From assembly GCF_001426945.1 (NCBI RefSeq), contig NZ_LMFS01000001.1, positions 603,151 to 667,150 on the forward strand: 64,000 bases of DNA, read 5' to 3'. The DNA is from Pseudolabrys sp. Root1462 (lineage in GTDB: Bacteria; Pseudomonadota; Alphaproteobacteria; Rhizobiales; Xanthobacteraceae). Made by a program: the position numbers and the translations under genes. Below are positions 34,084-43,570 of this stretch, one piece after another; the first letter of the stretch is position 1, and the number at the start of each line of letters is the position of its first letter. The notes under the pieces were generated by a model. It was not told where the DNA came from and did not search any database. It saw nothing but the letters and a program-made list of their open reading frames with translations.

Positions 34084-34961
34084 GCCGGCGGGGTGCCGAG
34101 CCGATCCTTGAAGAAGGCGATGGTTCGGCTCCAGGCGAGGTCCGCCGCCGGCTTGTCGTAGCGGCTTGTGGTGTCGTTGTTGAAGGCGTGGTTGACGTTC
34201 GGATAGACGTAGACCGTGAACGTCCTGCCGGCGGCTTTCAGCGCCTCTTCGTAGGCCGGAATGCCGGCATTGATGCGGCTGTCGAGCCCAGCGTAATGCA
34301 GCAGCAGCGCGGCGTGGATCTTCGGCACGTCCGCCGCCGGCGGCTGCGCGCCGTAATAGGCGACCGCGGCTTTCAGGTCCGGCGAAAGCACCGCCACGCG
34401 GTTGATCATGCCGCCGCCCCAGCAGAAGCCGACGGCTCCGACCTTGCCGGTCGATTCCGCGTGCTTCTCCAAAAACGGCACGGCGGCGGCGATGCGCTGC
34501 GCGGTGTCGCCGAGATTGAGCGTCGCGATCATGTCGCGCGCTTTGTCTTCGTCCGACGGCGTGCCGCCGAGCGGCGACAGTGCATCGACTGCCAAGGCGA
34601 GGAAGCCATCCAGCGCTAGGCGCCGCGCGACGTCCTCGATGTGCGGATTGCGGCCGCGGTTCTCGTGGACAACGACGACCGCCGGCCGTTTGGCGCCGCC
34701 TTTCAGCCGCACCAGATAGCCCGACATGCGCGTGCCGCCGGCATCGTAAGATGCCGTTTCCGTTATCAGCCGAGAGTCGTTGGCGGGAACGGTCTCGGCC
34801 CGCGCATAGTTGTTCTGCAACAATGGCAGCAGCGCGAGAGCCGCGGCGGCCGATCCGGCGATTTCCGTCAGGCGATCAAGAAAGGTGCGCCGATCGATAA
34901 TCCCATGGGTGAAGCTGTCATACAGATCGACGACACGTTGGTCGGTCAGGTGCTGATCCAT
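34080..34961 (-). CDS. Dienelactone hydrolase family protein, exported
   Basis: A 293-residue alpha/beta hydrolase. The nucleophile is Cys180 in GFCWGGG, with the conserved Glu100 of VVVHENRG and the catalytic His in NVNHAFN, the usual Cys-Asp-His arrangement of dienelactone hydrolases. The N terminus (DRRTFLDRLTEIAGSAAAALALLP) looks like a twin-arginine signal, so it probably acts in the periplasm, unlike classical ClcD. GGGAGCC precedes ATG 34961. The substrate is unknown. An intradiol dioxygenase occurs about 24 kb away, but that link is weak. Confidence 0.88.
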   Translation of the reverse strand: MDQHLTDQRVVDLYDSFTHGIIDRRTFLDRLTEIAGSAAAALALLPLLQNNYARAETVPANDSRLITETASYDAGGTRMSGYLVRLKGGAKRPAVVVVHENRGRNPHIEDVARRLALDGFLALAVDALSPLGGTPSDEDKARDMIATLNLGDTAQRIAAAVPFLEKHAESTGKVGAVGFCWGGGMINRVAVLSPDLKAAVAYYGAQPPAADVPKIHAALLLHYAGLDSRINAGIPAYEEALKAAGRTFTVYVYPNVNHAFNNDTTSRYDKPAADLAWSRTIAFFKDRLGTPPA

Positions 34962-35175
34962 GCAAGGCTCCCGGCTTCCGCAATTCTAACAAGATACGAA
35001 GGTTCGATGCGTTCAATGCTGCGTGAAATGCGCGCAGCGGCAAAATAAAAATGTCGTATCCGGGTCGTCCACTGCCGCCGGTGCAACGGCTTGACGCGAG
35101 AAGCCGCACGCGTCATTTCAAGGCCTCCTTCCCAGCGCGCCCGCGTCCGCGGGCGGCGCGATGCCCGGAGACGCC

Positions 35176-35628
35176 ATGAGTTCCCATCGCCTGACCGCGA
35201 ACCGGTTTGTCGTTGCCGCGGCGCTTTCGATCAGTGCGCTGGCGGGCGCGGGGTCGGCGGCGCTTGCGCAGTCATTTCCGTTTGGCCAGGTGCTGGTGCT
35301 CGACGCGCCGCGCATCGGCGCGCTCAAGCGTGTTCCGGTGATCACGACCGAGACGGATGGCACGGCAACGATCGACCTGTGGTGCAAGACTGTCCCCGCG
35401 CGGCTCACCGTGGAGGGCGCATCGCTCAAGGTCGAGACGGCGCCTCTGCCCGAAGCCATGCCGCAATACATGATGTCCGGGCAGTGCAGCGACGAGCGTC
35501 TGCAGGCCGATGTCGAGACCCTAACCGCCCTGACGCAGGTGACCCAATGGCAGCGCCGTGGCGATCATGTATCGCTCAGCGGACCGGATGGCGCGCCGGC
35601 CTTGCGCTTCAGTCTGTCGAGCCACTAG
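35176..35628 (+). CDS. META-domain-like secreted protein
   Basis: A 150-residue protein with a signal peptide ending at ALAQ (about residue 33). The C-terminal part CSDERLQADVETLTALTQVTQW with GDHVSLSGPDGAPALRF resembles the last half of META/HslJ domains. The N-terminal half (LVLDAPRIGALKRVPVITTE) is not typical, so the family assignment is tentative. It would be periplasmic. ATG 35176 is preferred over ATG 35161 because CGGAGA sits just before it. Its TAG stop overlaps that of the convergent CDF gene by 4 bp. Confidence 0.68.
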   Translation: MSSHRLTANRFVVAAALSISALAGAGSAALAQSFPFGQVLVLDAPRIGALKRVPVITTETDGTATIDLWCKTVPARLTVEGASLKVETAPLPEAMPQYMMSGQCSDERLQADVETLTALTQVTQWQRRGDHVSLSGPDGAPALRFSLSSH

Positions 35629-36590
35629 GGCTTATTCAGCCGTCGCGCGCGGCCGGGGAAACGGCCGGGCAGGGTGAGCTGCGAGGCGCTTGCCTGCGGC
35701 TTGACGAAAATCGCGATCACCTCCGGGTGACTGTCGTGAATGGCGCGCTCGAGCTTGTCGATCGCCTGCTCGATGTCCGGGGTTTCCAGGTCGTCCCTGA
35801 ATTCGAGGCTGAGCGCGGCGATCACCTGGTCCGGCGCCATGTGCACGGTGAAGGCAATGTGCGCGCTGACGATGCCGTCGATCTCGCGCGCCGTCGTAAG
35901 AATGGCATCGCGCAGGAGCGGGCTGGCCGGCTCGCCGATGAGCAGGCCTTTGCTCTCACGGGCCAACGTCAGTGCCGTGACGCCGAGCACCAAGGCAATG
36001 CCGATCGAAGCCGCGCCATCGAATTCGGGTCTGCCGAAATAATCGGAAGCGAAGGTGCCGAGCGCCGCCAGAACCAAGCCAATCAACGCCGCAGAATCCT
36101 CGAACAGGACGATGAAGGCCGGCGGATCCTTGCTGCGGATCACCGCCTCAATGTAGCCGACGCCGCCTTTGGCGCGTCGGAATTCGCGCAGCGCGATGAA
36201 CCAGCTCGCGCCTTCGAAAACCATGGCAAAGCCGATGACGATGTAATTCACATGGGCCGAGACGATCCCGGTCGGATGCAAAACATGCTGGACGCCTTCG
36301 TAGAAGGCGACCCCGGCGCCGAGCGTGAAAAGCAGCAGCGCGACGATAAAGCTCCAGAAGTAGAGTTCGCGACCGTAACCGAGCGGATGCGACGCATCCG
36401 GCGGGCGCGCTGCCTGCCGCATGCCGTAGAGCAGCAGGAGCTGGTTGCCTGTATCGACCACGGAATGGATGGCTTCCGACAGCATCGCCGACGAGCCGGT
36501 CAACCATGCGGCGACGAACTTGGTCAGCGCTACGAGCAGATTGCCCGCGGCGGCCGCGTAGACGACGGTTTTGGATTGCGAGGCGGCCAT
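35625..36590 (-). CDS. Cation diffusion facilitator (CDF) family transporter
   Basis: An inner-membrane metal/proton antiporter of about 321 residues. The first helices carry MLSEAIHSVVDTGNQLLLL, the region that normally supplies a metal-site His/Asp pair (HxxxD), followed by further helices. The cytoplasmic C-terminal ZT-dimer-like domain contains ISAHIAFTVHMAPDQVIAA-type sequence with a partial match. Likely substrates are Zn, Fe, Mn or Co, and the sequence does not decide between them. The start at 36590 (MAASQSK) fits the family; the frame is open 24 bp further upstream. Confidence 0.9.
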   Translation of the reverse strand: MAASQSKTVVYAAAAGNLLVALTKFVAAWLTGSSAMLSEAIHSVVDTGNQLLLLYGMRQAARPPDASHPLGYGRELYFWSFIVALLLFTLGAGVAFYEGVQHVLHPTGIVSAHVNYIVIGFAMVFEGASWFIALREFRRAKGGVGYIEAVIRSKDPPAFIVLFEDSAALIGLVLAALGTFASDYFGRPEFDGAASIGIALVLGVTALTLARESKGLLIGEPASPLLRDAILTTAREIDGIVSAHIAFTVHMAPDQVIAALSLEFRDDLETPDIEQAIDKLERAIHDSHPEVIAIFVKPQASASQLTLPGRFPGRARRLNKP

Positions 36591-36636
36591 GGGGTTCCTG
36601 CGGACGGAACTCAACGCCCCGCTGTGCCAGTAGTTT

Positions 36637-36667
36637 CAAACAAAAGGCCCGGCTTTCGCCGGGCCTC
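36637..36667 (-). terminator. Terminator of the groESL operon
   Basis: On the minus strand GGCCCGGC-GAAA-GCCGGGCC (36646-36665) is followed by TTTTGTTTG. It is a perfect 8-bp stem with a stable GAAA tetraloop, about 27 bp past the groEL stop. Confidence 0.92.
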
Positions 36668-36692
36668 TCCGATTCTTGAGGCAGGGCAGAAG

Positions 36693-38339
<1,647 letters not shown>

Positions 38340-38365
38340 TCACTCCGATCGATGTTGAGATTGAC

Positions 38366-38410
38366 CCTCATCCTGAGGAGCGTGCGCGGCACGCGTCTCG
38401 AAGGATGAGG
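38366..38410. repeat. 45-bp palindromic repeat, copy 1
   Basis: It begins CCTCATCCTGAGGAG and ends TCTCGAAGGATGAGG, with the 9-bp ends CCTCATCCT/AGGATGAGG fully complementary. This is a well-known kind of extragenic palindrome in Bradyrhizobiaceae. It lies inside the groES-groEL transcript. Confidence 0.8.
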
Positions 38411-38425
38411 CCGATAATTCATTGT

Positions 38426-38470
38426 CCTCGTCCTTCGAGGCGGCGCTTTCGGCGCCTCCTCAGGACGAGG
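38426..38470. repeat. 45-bp palindromic repeat, copy 2 (inverted)
   Basis: It begins CCTCGTCCTTCGAGG and ends CTCCTCAGGACGAGG. It has the same length as copy 1, and its reverse complement aligns with copy 1 throughout. The two copies sit head to head with a 15-bp spacer and are followed by the groES stop at 38478. Confidence 0.8.
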
Positions 38471-38477
38471 TCTGGCG

Positions 38478-38774
38478 TCAACCGACGACGCCCATGATGT
38501 CGCTCTCCTTCATGATCAGGAGATCTTCACCGTCGATCTTCACTTCCGTGCCGGACCACTTGCCGAACAGCACGCGGTCACCGGCCTTGATGTCCATCGG
38601 CACGAGCTTGCCGGCTTCGTCGCGGCCGCCGGGGCCAACGGCGATGACTTCGCCTTCGGACGGCTTTTCCTGAGCCGTGTCCGGAATGATGATGCCGCCC
38701 TTGGTCTTCTCTTGGGCGGTGATGCGGCGCACAACCACGCGGTCGTGCAGCGGGCGGAACTTGGTCTTGGCCAT
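38478..38774 (-). CDS. groES: Co-chaperonin GroES (10 kDa)
   Basis: 98 residues forming the heptameric lid of GroEL. The opening [17 protein letters not shown], the mobile loop [15 protein letters not shown] and the ending [14 protein letters not shown] are canonical. ATG 38774 has GAGGAGG upstream; the frame extends a further nine codons but the conserved start is clear. It is first in the operon, about 100 bp downstream of a CIRCE element and promoter. Confidence 0.99.
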   Translation of the reverse strand: MAKTKFRPLHDRVVVRRITAQEKTKGGIIIPDTAQEKPSEGEVIAVGPGGRDEAGKLVPMDIKAGDRVLFGKWSGTEVKIDGEDLLIMKESDIMGVVG

Positions 38775-38875
38775 GGGGGCCTCCTCGTTGACTAAAATCA
38801 CTGGAGCGAAAATCGGCGGAGCCGCTTTTCTGCGTCACCTGAAGCCGGGACGGAAAGTGCAGGGTTGAGAACCCT

Positions 38876-38902
38876 TTAGCACTCTGTCGTTTAGAGTGCT
38901 AA
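38876..38902 (-). promoter_or_regulatory. CIRCE element (HrcA operator) of groESL
   Basis: TTAGCACTC at 38876-38884, a 9-bp spacer and GAGTGCTAA at 38894-38902 match the CIRCE consensus perfectly in both arms. HrcA binds it and represses groESL until heat shock. It lies between the promoter and the groES start. Confidence 0.97.
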
Positions 38903-38913
38903 TTGCGCCTGCG

Positions 38914-38942
38914 GAGATATTGCCTTAAGGGTTGAGTGTCAA
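38914..38942 (-). promoter_or_regulatory. Housekeeping-type promoter of groESL
   Basis: On the minus strand TTGACA (38942-38937) and TATCTC (38919-38914) are separated by exactly 17 bp. The expected transcription start would fall a few bases before CIRCE, the classical layout for HrcA control. Confidence 0.8.
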
Positions 38943-39077
38943 GTTTGGCCGACATAAGCGGTCGGACGGCCGCAATCCGGGCACAGGTGTTGGTTATTGA
39001 CGATTTGCGGCTTTTGCTTGCACTCATTGTCAATGCCTCGCAATGTCGCCCCGCCCACGTGTTTTCCAGGAGTCCCG

Positions 39078-39677
39078 ATGAGCTTTCTCTCCCACCAAGG
39101 TTCGTTTGGCCAAACCCGCTTCAACTTCGGCCTGCGGACAGCTTTGGTTCTCGGTGTGATGGCCCTCGGCATCGCGGGGTGTAGTACGACACCGAGCGCG
39201 CCGCCTGAACCGCCGGCACCGCCTGTAACGCCGACGCTGCCGCCGTCCTTCCCGCCGCAGGACCTGGTCGGCAACTGGGGTTTGGCCGCCTATCATCGCG
39301 ATGAAGACCGTGTCCGCACCGAATCTGCCGCCGCGAGTCAGTGTCGTCAGCCTTACGTCATCACCGCCGGCCCGACCGGGGGCATCATGATGCACCTCGC
39401 CGACCAGTCGACGCCGTCCGAATTGCGCGTCAAGGGTGCGCCCGGCGGCAAGAACTACATCGGTCCGGCCGAGGATCCGCCGGGCAGCCAGCAGGACCGC
39501 GAAGTCTTGCAGTTCGACGGCCGCATCCTGGTCCTGCGCTGGATCGATCCGGAAGTGCAGGGCCGTTACGGCAACATGGTCTACGTGCGTTGCGGCGCCG
39601 AGGGCGGCAAGAAGAAGCCGGCCAGCAAGCCGCGGCCAAAGCCTGCGGCGAAGCCGAAGCCTGCCCCGGCGCGGTAG
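39078..39677 (+). CDS. Putative lipoprotein with Pro/Lys-rich ends
   Basis: A 199-residue protein. The N-terminal hydrophobic run ends in the lipobox GIAGC, so it is probably acylated and anchored in the outer membrane. A proline-rich linker (PPEPPAPPVTPTLPPSFPP) follows, then a globular part of about 110 residues starting LVGNWGLAAYHRDED with two cysteines (SQCRQP and VRCGAE). The tail is Lys/Pro/Ala-rich (KKKPASKPRPKP), likely to interact with peptidoglycan or polyanions. The LVGNWGLA opening hints at a lipocalin- or inhibitor-like fold (protease inhibitor Inh family), but this is a guess. GGAG lies 7 nt before the ATG. Confidence 0.78.
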   Translation: MSFLSHQGSFGQTRFNFGLRTALVLGVMALGIAGCSTTPSAPPEPPAPPVTPTLPPSFPPQDLVGNWGLAAYHRDEDRVRTESAAASQCRQPYVITAGPTGGIMMHLADQSTPSELRVKGAPGGKNYIGPAEDPPGSQQDREVLQFDGRILVLRWIDPEVQGRYGNMVYVRCGAEGGKKKPASKPRPKPAAKPKPAPAR

Positions 39678-39707
39678 GCACTCGAGCGCGCACGTCCTAT
39701 AGTGGTG

Positions 39708-39788
39708 ATGGCCGGGCTTGTCCCGGCCATCTCGCTTAGGAGGGCACGGTGCCCGACTTGTCGGGATGCCCGGGACAAGGCCGGGCAT
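39708..39788. repeat. Compound palindromic repeat
   Basis: ATGGCCGGG-CTTGT-CCCGGCCAT (39708-39730) and ATGCCCGG with CCGGGCAT (39766-39773, 39781-39788) form two hairpins, and CTTGTCCCGG is repeated inverted as CCGGGACAAG. This is a common repeat type in Bradyrhizobium/Rhodopseudomonas. A related element lies at 60298-60320. Confidence 0.7.
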
Positions 39789-39814
39789 GACAGTCTCTGG
39801 TACTGCGCGCGCTC

Positions 39815-41005
39815 ATGACGCCCCTTCACAATTTCTTCTCCGGCCCCTGGCGCGCCGTGCCGGTGCTTGGCGTCACGCAGATTCTCGCTTGGGGCGGCAT
39901 CTATTACACGCCAGTGCTGATCGTGCCGCTGATCGCCCGCGAGCACGGCTGGTCGATGTCGTTCGCCATGGGCGGCTTTTCCTTTGCCTTGCTCGCCGCC
40001 GGCCTGGCGGCGCCTTATGTCGGCCGCTCGATCGATCGCTTCGGCGGCCACGTCGTCATGACCATCGGTTCGCTGCTCGGCGCACTCGGTCTGGTGCTCA
40101 TCACCGTTGCCGACAACCGCATCGCCTATGTCGCCGTCTGGATCCTGCTCGGCGTCGCTCTGTCGGCAAGCTTGTACGACGCCGCTTTCGCCTCGCTCGG
40201 CCGCATCTTCAGCGCCGCGGCGCGGCGGCCGATCACCGCGCTGACCTTGGCCGGCGGCTTTGCCTCCACGGTCGGCTGGCCGGCGACCCACTTTCTCACC
40301 GAAGCGGTCGGCTGGCGCGGCACCTACTGGATCTATGCGGCGCTGCTGCTTGTCATCGCCGCGCCGCTGCACGCCTTTCTGTTGCCGCGTGACCGCGTCG
40401 AAGCGAGCGCGCCGCCGGCCGCCGGCGCCAAGCCGCCCGACCGCGTGCTGCCGGCGCGTGGCGCGCCTTTCATTCTCGTCGCGGCGGGGTTTGCCATCTA
40501 CGCCTTCGTGCCGTCGGGCCTCGCCGCGCATCTGCTGGCGATCTTCTCGCGCGCCGGCATTGACGGCGATACCGTGGTGTTGATCGGCGCGCTGTTCGGA
40601 CCGGCGCAGGTCGGCGCCCGCGTTGTCGAATTCGCCTTCGGACGCAACCTGCATCCGTTGTGGATCGCGCGCATTGCGCTGACGACGCTGCTCGCCGCAT
40701 TCGTGATGATCGGTGTGCTCGGCATCGCAACGCCGGTCGCGGCCACCTTCGCAGTACTGTTCGGCGGCGCCAACGGCCTCATTACCATCGCACGCGGCGC
40801 GGTGCCGCTGGCACTGTTCGGCGCGGCCGGTTACGGCCGGCTGATGGGAAGGCTCGCCTTTCCCTTCCTCATGGTGCAGGCGGCCGCGCCTTTGGTGATG
40901 GCGGTGGTGGTCGATCGCGCCTCCGACGCCGCGGCGCTGGCCATGGCCTCGGCCTTCGCCGCGGTCGGCCTCGTGTGCTTCGTCGTTATCCGGCGGCCGC
41001 GCTGA
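39815..41005 (+). CDS. MFS transporter
   Basis: A 396-residue inner-membrane carrier with about 12 predicted helices. The loop 2-3 signature appears in a loose form (YVGRSIDRFGGHVVMT, an RxGRR-like stretch). The long central loop is PRDRVEASAPPAAGAKPPDR, which splits the protein into two six-helix halves. The substrate is not evident; it resembles the uncharacterised proteobacterial MFS group with an opening like PVLGVTQILAWGGIYYT. ATG 39815. The gene stands alone, and the CheZ gene converges on it 6 bp after the stop. Confidence 0.87.
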   Translation: MTPLHNFFSGPWRAVPVLGVTQILAWGGIYYTPVLIVPLIAREHGWSMSFAMGGFSFALLAAGLAAPYVGRSIDRFGGHVVMTIGSLLGALGLVLITVADNRIAYVAVWILLGVALSASLYDAAFASLGRIFSAAARRPITALTLAGGFASTVGWPATHFLTEAVGWRGTYWIYAALLLVIAAPLHAFLLPRDRVEASAPPAAGAKPPDRVLPARGAPFILVAAGFAIYAFVPSGLAAHLLAIFSRAGIDGDTVVLIGALFGPAQVGARVVEFAFGRNLHPLWIARIALTTLLAAFVMIGVLGIATPVAATFAVLFGGANGLITIARGAVPLALFGAAGYGRLMGRLAFPFLMVQAAAPLVMAVVVDRASDAAALAMASAFAAVGLVCFVVIRRPR

Positions 41006-41011
41006 GCGCGC

Positions 41012-41650
41012 TCAGCCGAAGATCCGGTCGATGTCCTGCTGGGTCGCGTGACCGTCATCGCCGGCGAGCTTCGGTCCATTCAGCAGCCCGTCGTCAACAC
41101 CTGTCGCCATCGCGAGCGGCTGCGCCGCCGCATGCGCACCGTTGCAGCGCGCGAGGATGGAATCGAGCTGGTGCTCCATCGCCGCCAGCATTCTGATCAC
41201 TTTGCCGATGTGCTGGCCGGTGATGTCCTGGAAATTGCAGGCCTCATAGACCTTCACGATCTGATCCTGGATTTCCTGCGCCAGGCCGCGCTTGTAGTCG
41301 TCCTTCAGGCTTGCGGCGAGCGCGCGCGCATTGTCATCGGCGGTCTCGGCGAGGCTGAGGATTTGATTGGTCGCGGCGCGCATGTCGTCGACGGCAGCAC
41401 CGAGTTCGGCGGCGGCACGAGCGAACTGGCGATCCTTGCCGTCGCCGACCAGGGCGCTGAGATCCTTCCGGTTGCGGGCGATCGCGTTCTGAACGACGGC
41501 GAGTTCGCGCCTCAGTCCGGACAGCGCGGTCGTCCGCTCGTCATCGGCGCCAGGCGTATGCGATGGCGTGGCCGACAGGCGCGGCGCCAGCATCGCTTCG
41601 ATCCGGAAAGCCTTGCGCTGCACGGCGGGGTCCCTTTGCCACTCCGCCAT
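41012..41650 (-). CDS. cheZ: Protein phosphatase CheZ
   Basis: A 212-residue phosphatase for CheY-P or a similar response regulator. The catalytic pair is conserved as Asp142 and Gln146 in NFQDITGQ, the positions of Asp143 and Gln147 in E. coli. The long helical hairpin precedes it (KDDYKRGLAQEIQDQIVKVY). The C terminus has LLNGPK and then ATQQDIDRIFG, matching the CheY-binding peptide of CheZ. The surrounding genes (MFS, L,D-transpeptidase) are not chemotaxis genes, so it is an orphan in this window. Confidence 0.9.
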   Translation of the reverse strand: MAEWQRDPAVQRKAFRIEAMLAPRLSATPSHTPGADDERTTALSGLRRELAVVQNAIARNRKDLSALVGDGKDRQFARAAAELGAAVDDMRAATNQILSLAETADDNARALAASLKDDYKRGLAQEIQDQIVKVYEACNFQDITGQHIGKVIRMLAAMEHQLDSILARCNGAHAAAQPLAMATGVDDGLLNGPKLAGDDGHATQQDIDRIFG

Positions 41651-41890
41651 AACGTCTAGCGTATGGTGAATTAACGGCGCGTTGCGGCAGTGCGATGCTC
41701 CTGAATTTGCCGTAGCGGCGGCAAGGATCGATTAACCACGACGTTTTCCATTTTACGAAAAATAAACGCTAGCGAAACGAAGCGGGCCGGCGAGCGCCGT
41801 AAAGCAGCGACGGCTTCTGGCTGATTTACCAATCGATGCTTGATTGTGAGACGGTGCGGGCGACGCCTTTTTTGTGTGCGGGTTAGCGTA
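41651..41890. promoter_or_regulatory. AT-richer divergent intergenic region
   Basis: About 240 bp between cheZ and the L,D-transpeptidase gene, noticeably AT-rich around 41735-41790. It probably holds both promoters. I cannot pick -35/-10 boxes confidently. Confidence 0.35.
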
Positions 41891-42763
41891 ATGCGTCAGC
41901 GTTCTTTATTGATCGGTTTCGTGCTGCTGGCGGGCGCCGCCCCGGCCTGCGCGCAGCAATACTACGTGGCCCAGCCTTATCCGCAGGGCTACCAGCCGCA
42001 GCAGTATTACGCCGTACCGGCATATCAGGCCGCGCCGGCGCAAGCGCCCCGGCGTGCCATGGCGCAGGCGCGGCCGGCGACGCCGCCGATGGTCGTCGTC
42101 GCTCAGCCGCAGCGTATGCGCAGCGAAATGGGCGGCGGCTTCATCGAGGCCATCTTCGGTAACGGCGGCGACCGTGATCCGGGCTATGCGCCGCTGCCGC
42201 AGCAGCAATACATCGCGCCGCCGCAGGCTGCTTACGGCAACCCCGGGTCCATGCAGCAGGTCTATGCCAGCACCGGCCCGGTCGCGGGCGAACCGCCGTC
42301 ATCGCAGAATTATCCGATCAATCCGGTCTACGAGAAGCAGGAAGTCGCATACCAGACGACGGAAGAGCCGGGCACGATCATCATCGATACGCCGAACAAG
42401 TTTCTCTATCTGGTCGAGCCGAACGGCCGGGCGCTGCGCTACGGTGTCGGCGTCGGCCGGCCCGGGTTCATGTGGGCGGGCACGCATCACGTCTCGGCGA
42501 AAAAGGAATGGCCCGACTGGACGCCGCCGCCGGAGATGCTGGAGCGCCAGCCCTACCTGCCGCGTCATATGGACGGCGGCCCGACCAATCCGCTCGGCGC
42601 GCGCGCCATGTATCTCGGTTCGACGCTGTACCGCATTCACGGCTCGAATGAGCCCTGGACGATCGGCACCAACGTGTCGTCGGGCTGCATCCGCATGCGC
42701 AACGCCGACGTCATCGACCTCTATGGCCGGGTCAAGGTCGGCGCCAAGGTCGTGGTGATGTAG
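41891..42763 (+). CDS. L,D-transpeptidase (YkuD domain)
   Basis: 290 residues. A signal peptide ends at PACAQ, followed by a low-complexity Tyr/Gln/Pro stretch (QYYVAQPYPQGYQPQQYYAV) of about 60 residues, then the YkuD catalytic domain. The active-site motif is HGSNEP and then SSGCIRM, with Cys266 as nucleophile. The enzyme makes meso-DAP cross-links in peptidoglycan or attaches lipoproteins, acting in the periplasm. The DTPNKFLYLVEPNGRALRYGVGVG opening of the domain is typical, in shortened quotation. The start is ATG 41891; the frame is open 51 bp further upstream. Confidence 0.93.
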   Translation: MRQRSLLIGFVLLAGAAPACAQQYYVAQPYPQGYQPQQYYAVPAYQAAPAQAPRRAMAQARPATPPMVVVAQPQRMRSEMGGGFIEAIFGNGGDRDPGYAPLPQQQYIAPPQAAYGNPGSMQQVYASTGPVAGEPPSSQNYPINPVYEKQEVAYQTTEEPGTIIIDTPNKFLYLVEPNGRALRYGVGVGRPGFMWAGTHHVSAKKEWPDWTPPPEMLERQPYLPRHMDGGPTNPLGARAMYLGSTLYRIHGSNEPWTIGTNVSSGCIRMRNADVIDLYGRVKVGAKVVVM

Positions 42764-42766
42764 CCG

Positions 42767-43528
42767 TCAGGCGTCGCTCGAGTCGCCGCCGCCGAAATCG
42801 CCACCGAAGTCATCATTGTCGCCGCTATCGGCGACGTCGTAATCGCCACTGGTGTCGTTACCGCTGTTGTCGAACAGGCCGGCGCTGCGGTCGTTGCCGC
42901 CAACATCATTGAGCCCGGCGTCGCGCGACAGATCGCTGCCCGCCGCATTGTCATTGCCGCCCCAGGGATTGCTCGAGGTTGCGCCCTGATCGCGCGGCGC
43001 GTCGGCAAAGGCGCTGCCGCTGCGGTGACCGCCGAACATGCCGCCAAGCGCGTTGAACAGCAGCGAGCCGCCGATGACGCCGACCGCGGTCGACGCGGCC
43101 GTGCCGAGGAACGAACCGCCGCCGCCTTGCGGCGCGGCGTTGAACGGCGAGGCGGGCTGTCCTTGTCCGGCTTGCGGCGCGGATTGTGGCATCGCGCCGC
43201 CGGTGTTCCAGCGCGGATCGGGCGCGTTGCTGCCGCCGCCCGGCGACACGCTGGGTACTGAGCCCCGGCCCAAAGCGCTGCGCATGGAATCAAGGAAGCC
43301 GCCACCGGAGGGTGCAGTGGCGCCGTTGAGATCACGGATGCGCGCTTCGGCTTGCCTCAGCGCTTCATCCTGCACGAGCACGGTCTGCACCAGTGCGTAG
43401 AGTGCATGCGGCGCGCGTTGCGCGCCCGCTGCGATGGCGCGCTCGGCTTCGGCATCGCGCGGCGATGCCTCCAGCCGCGCGATGCGGTCGAACAGGTCGT
43501 CGATCAGTTGGCGTTCCTGCGGCGTCAT
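42767..43528 (-). CDS. DUF2076 domain-containing protein
   Basis: A 253-residue protein whose first 75 residues (MTPQERQLIDDLFDRIARLE through DEALRQAEARIRDL) are the DUF2076 helical region. It is followed by a Gly/Pro/Ser-rich linker and a hydrophobic glycine-zipper-like segment (ASTAVGVIGGSLLFNALGGM). An acidic Asp/Gly/Asn-rich tail ends DFGGGDSSDA. It is probably membrane-associated, and the function is unknown. GGAGGGAAGG precedes ATG 43528. The stop is 3 bp from the L,D-transpeptidase stop (convergent). The tail composition suggests disorder. Confidence 0.85.
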   Translation of the reverse strand: MTPQERQLIDDLFDRIARLEASPRDAEAERAIAAGAQRAPHALYALVQTVLVQDEALRQAEARIRDLNGATAPSGGGFLDSMRSALGRGSVPSVSPGGGSNAPDPRWNTGGAMPQSAPQAGQGQPASPFNAAPQGGGGSFLGTAASTAVGVIGGSLLFNALGGMFGGHRSGSAFADAPRDQGATSSNPWGGNDNAAGSDLSRDAGLNDVGGNDRSAGLFDNSGNDTSGDYDVADSGDNDDFGGDFGGGDSSDA

Positions 43529-43570
43529 AACCTTCCCTCCATCGGCGCGCATAGGATGCGCACTGAAGAT

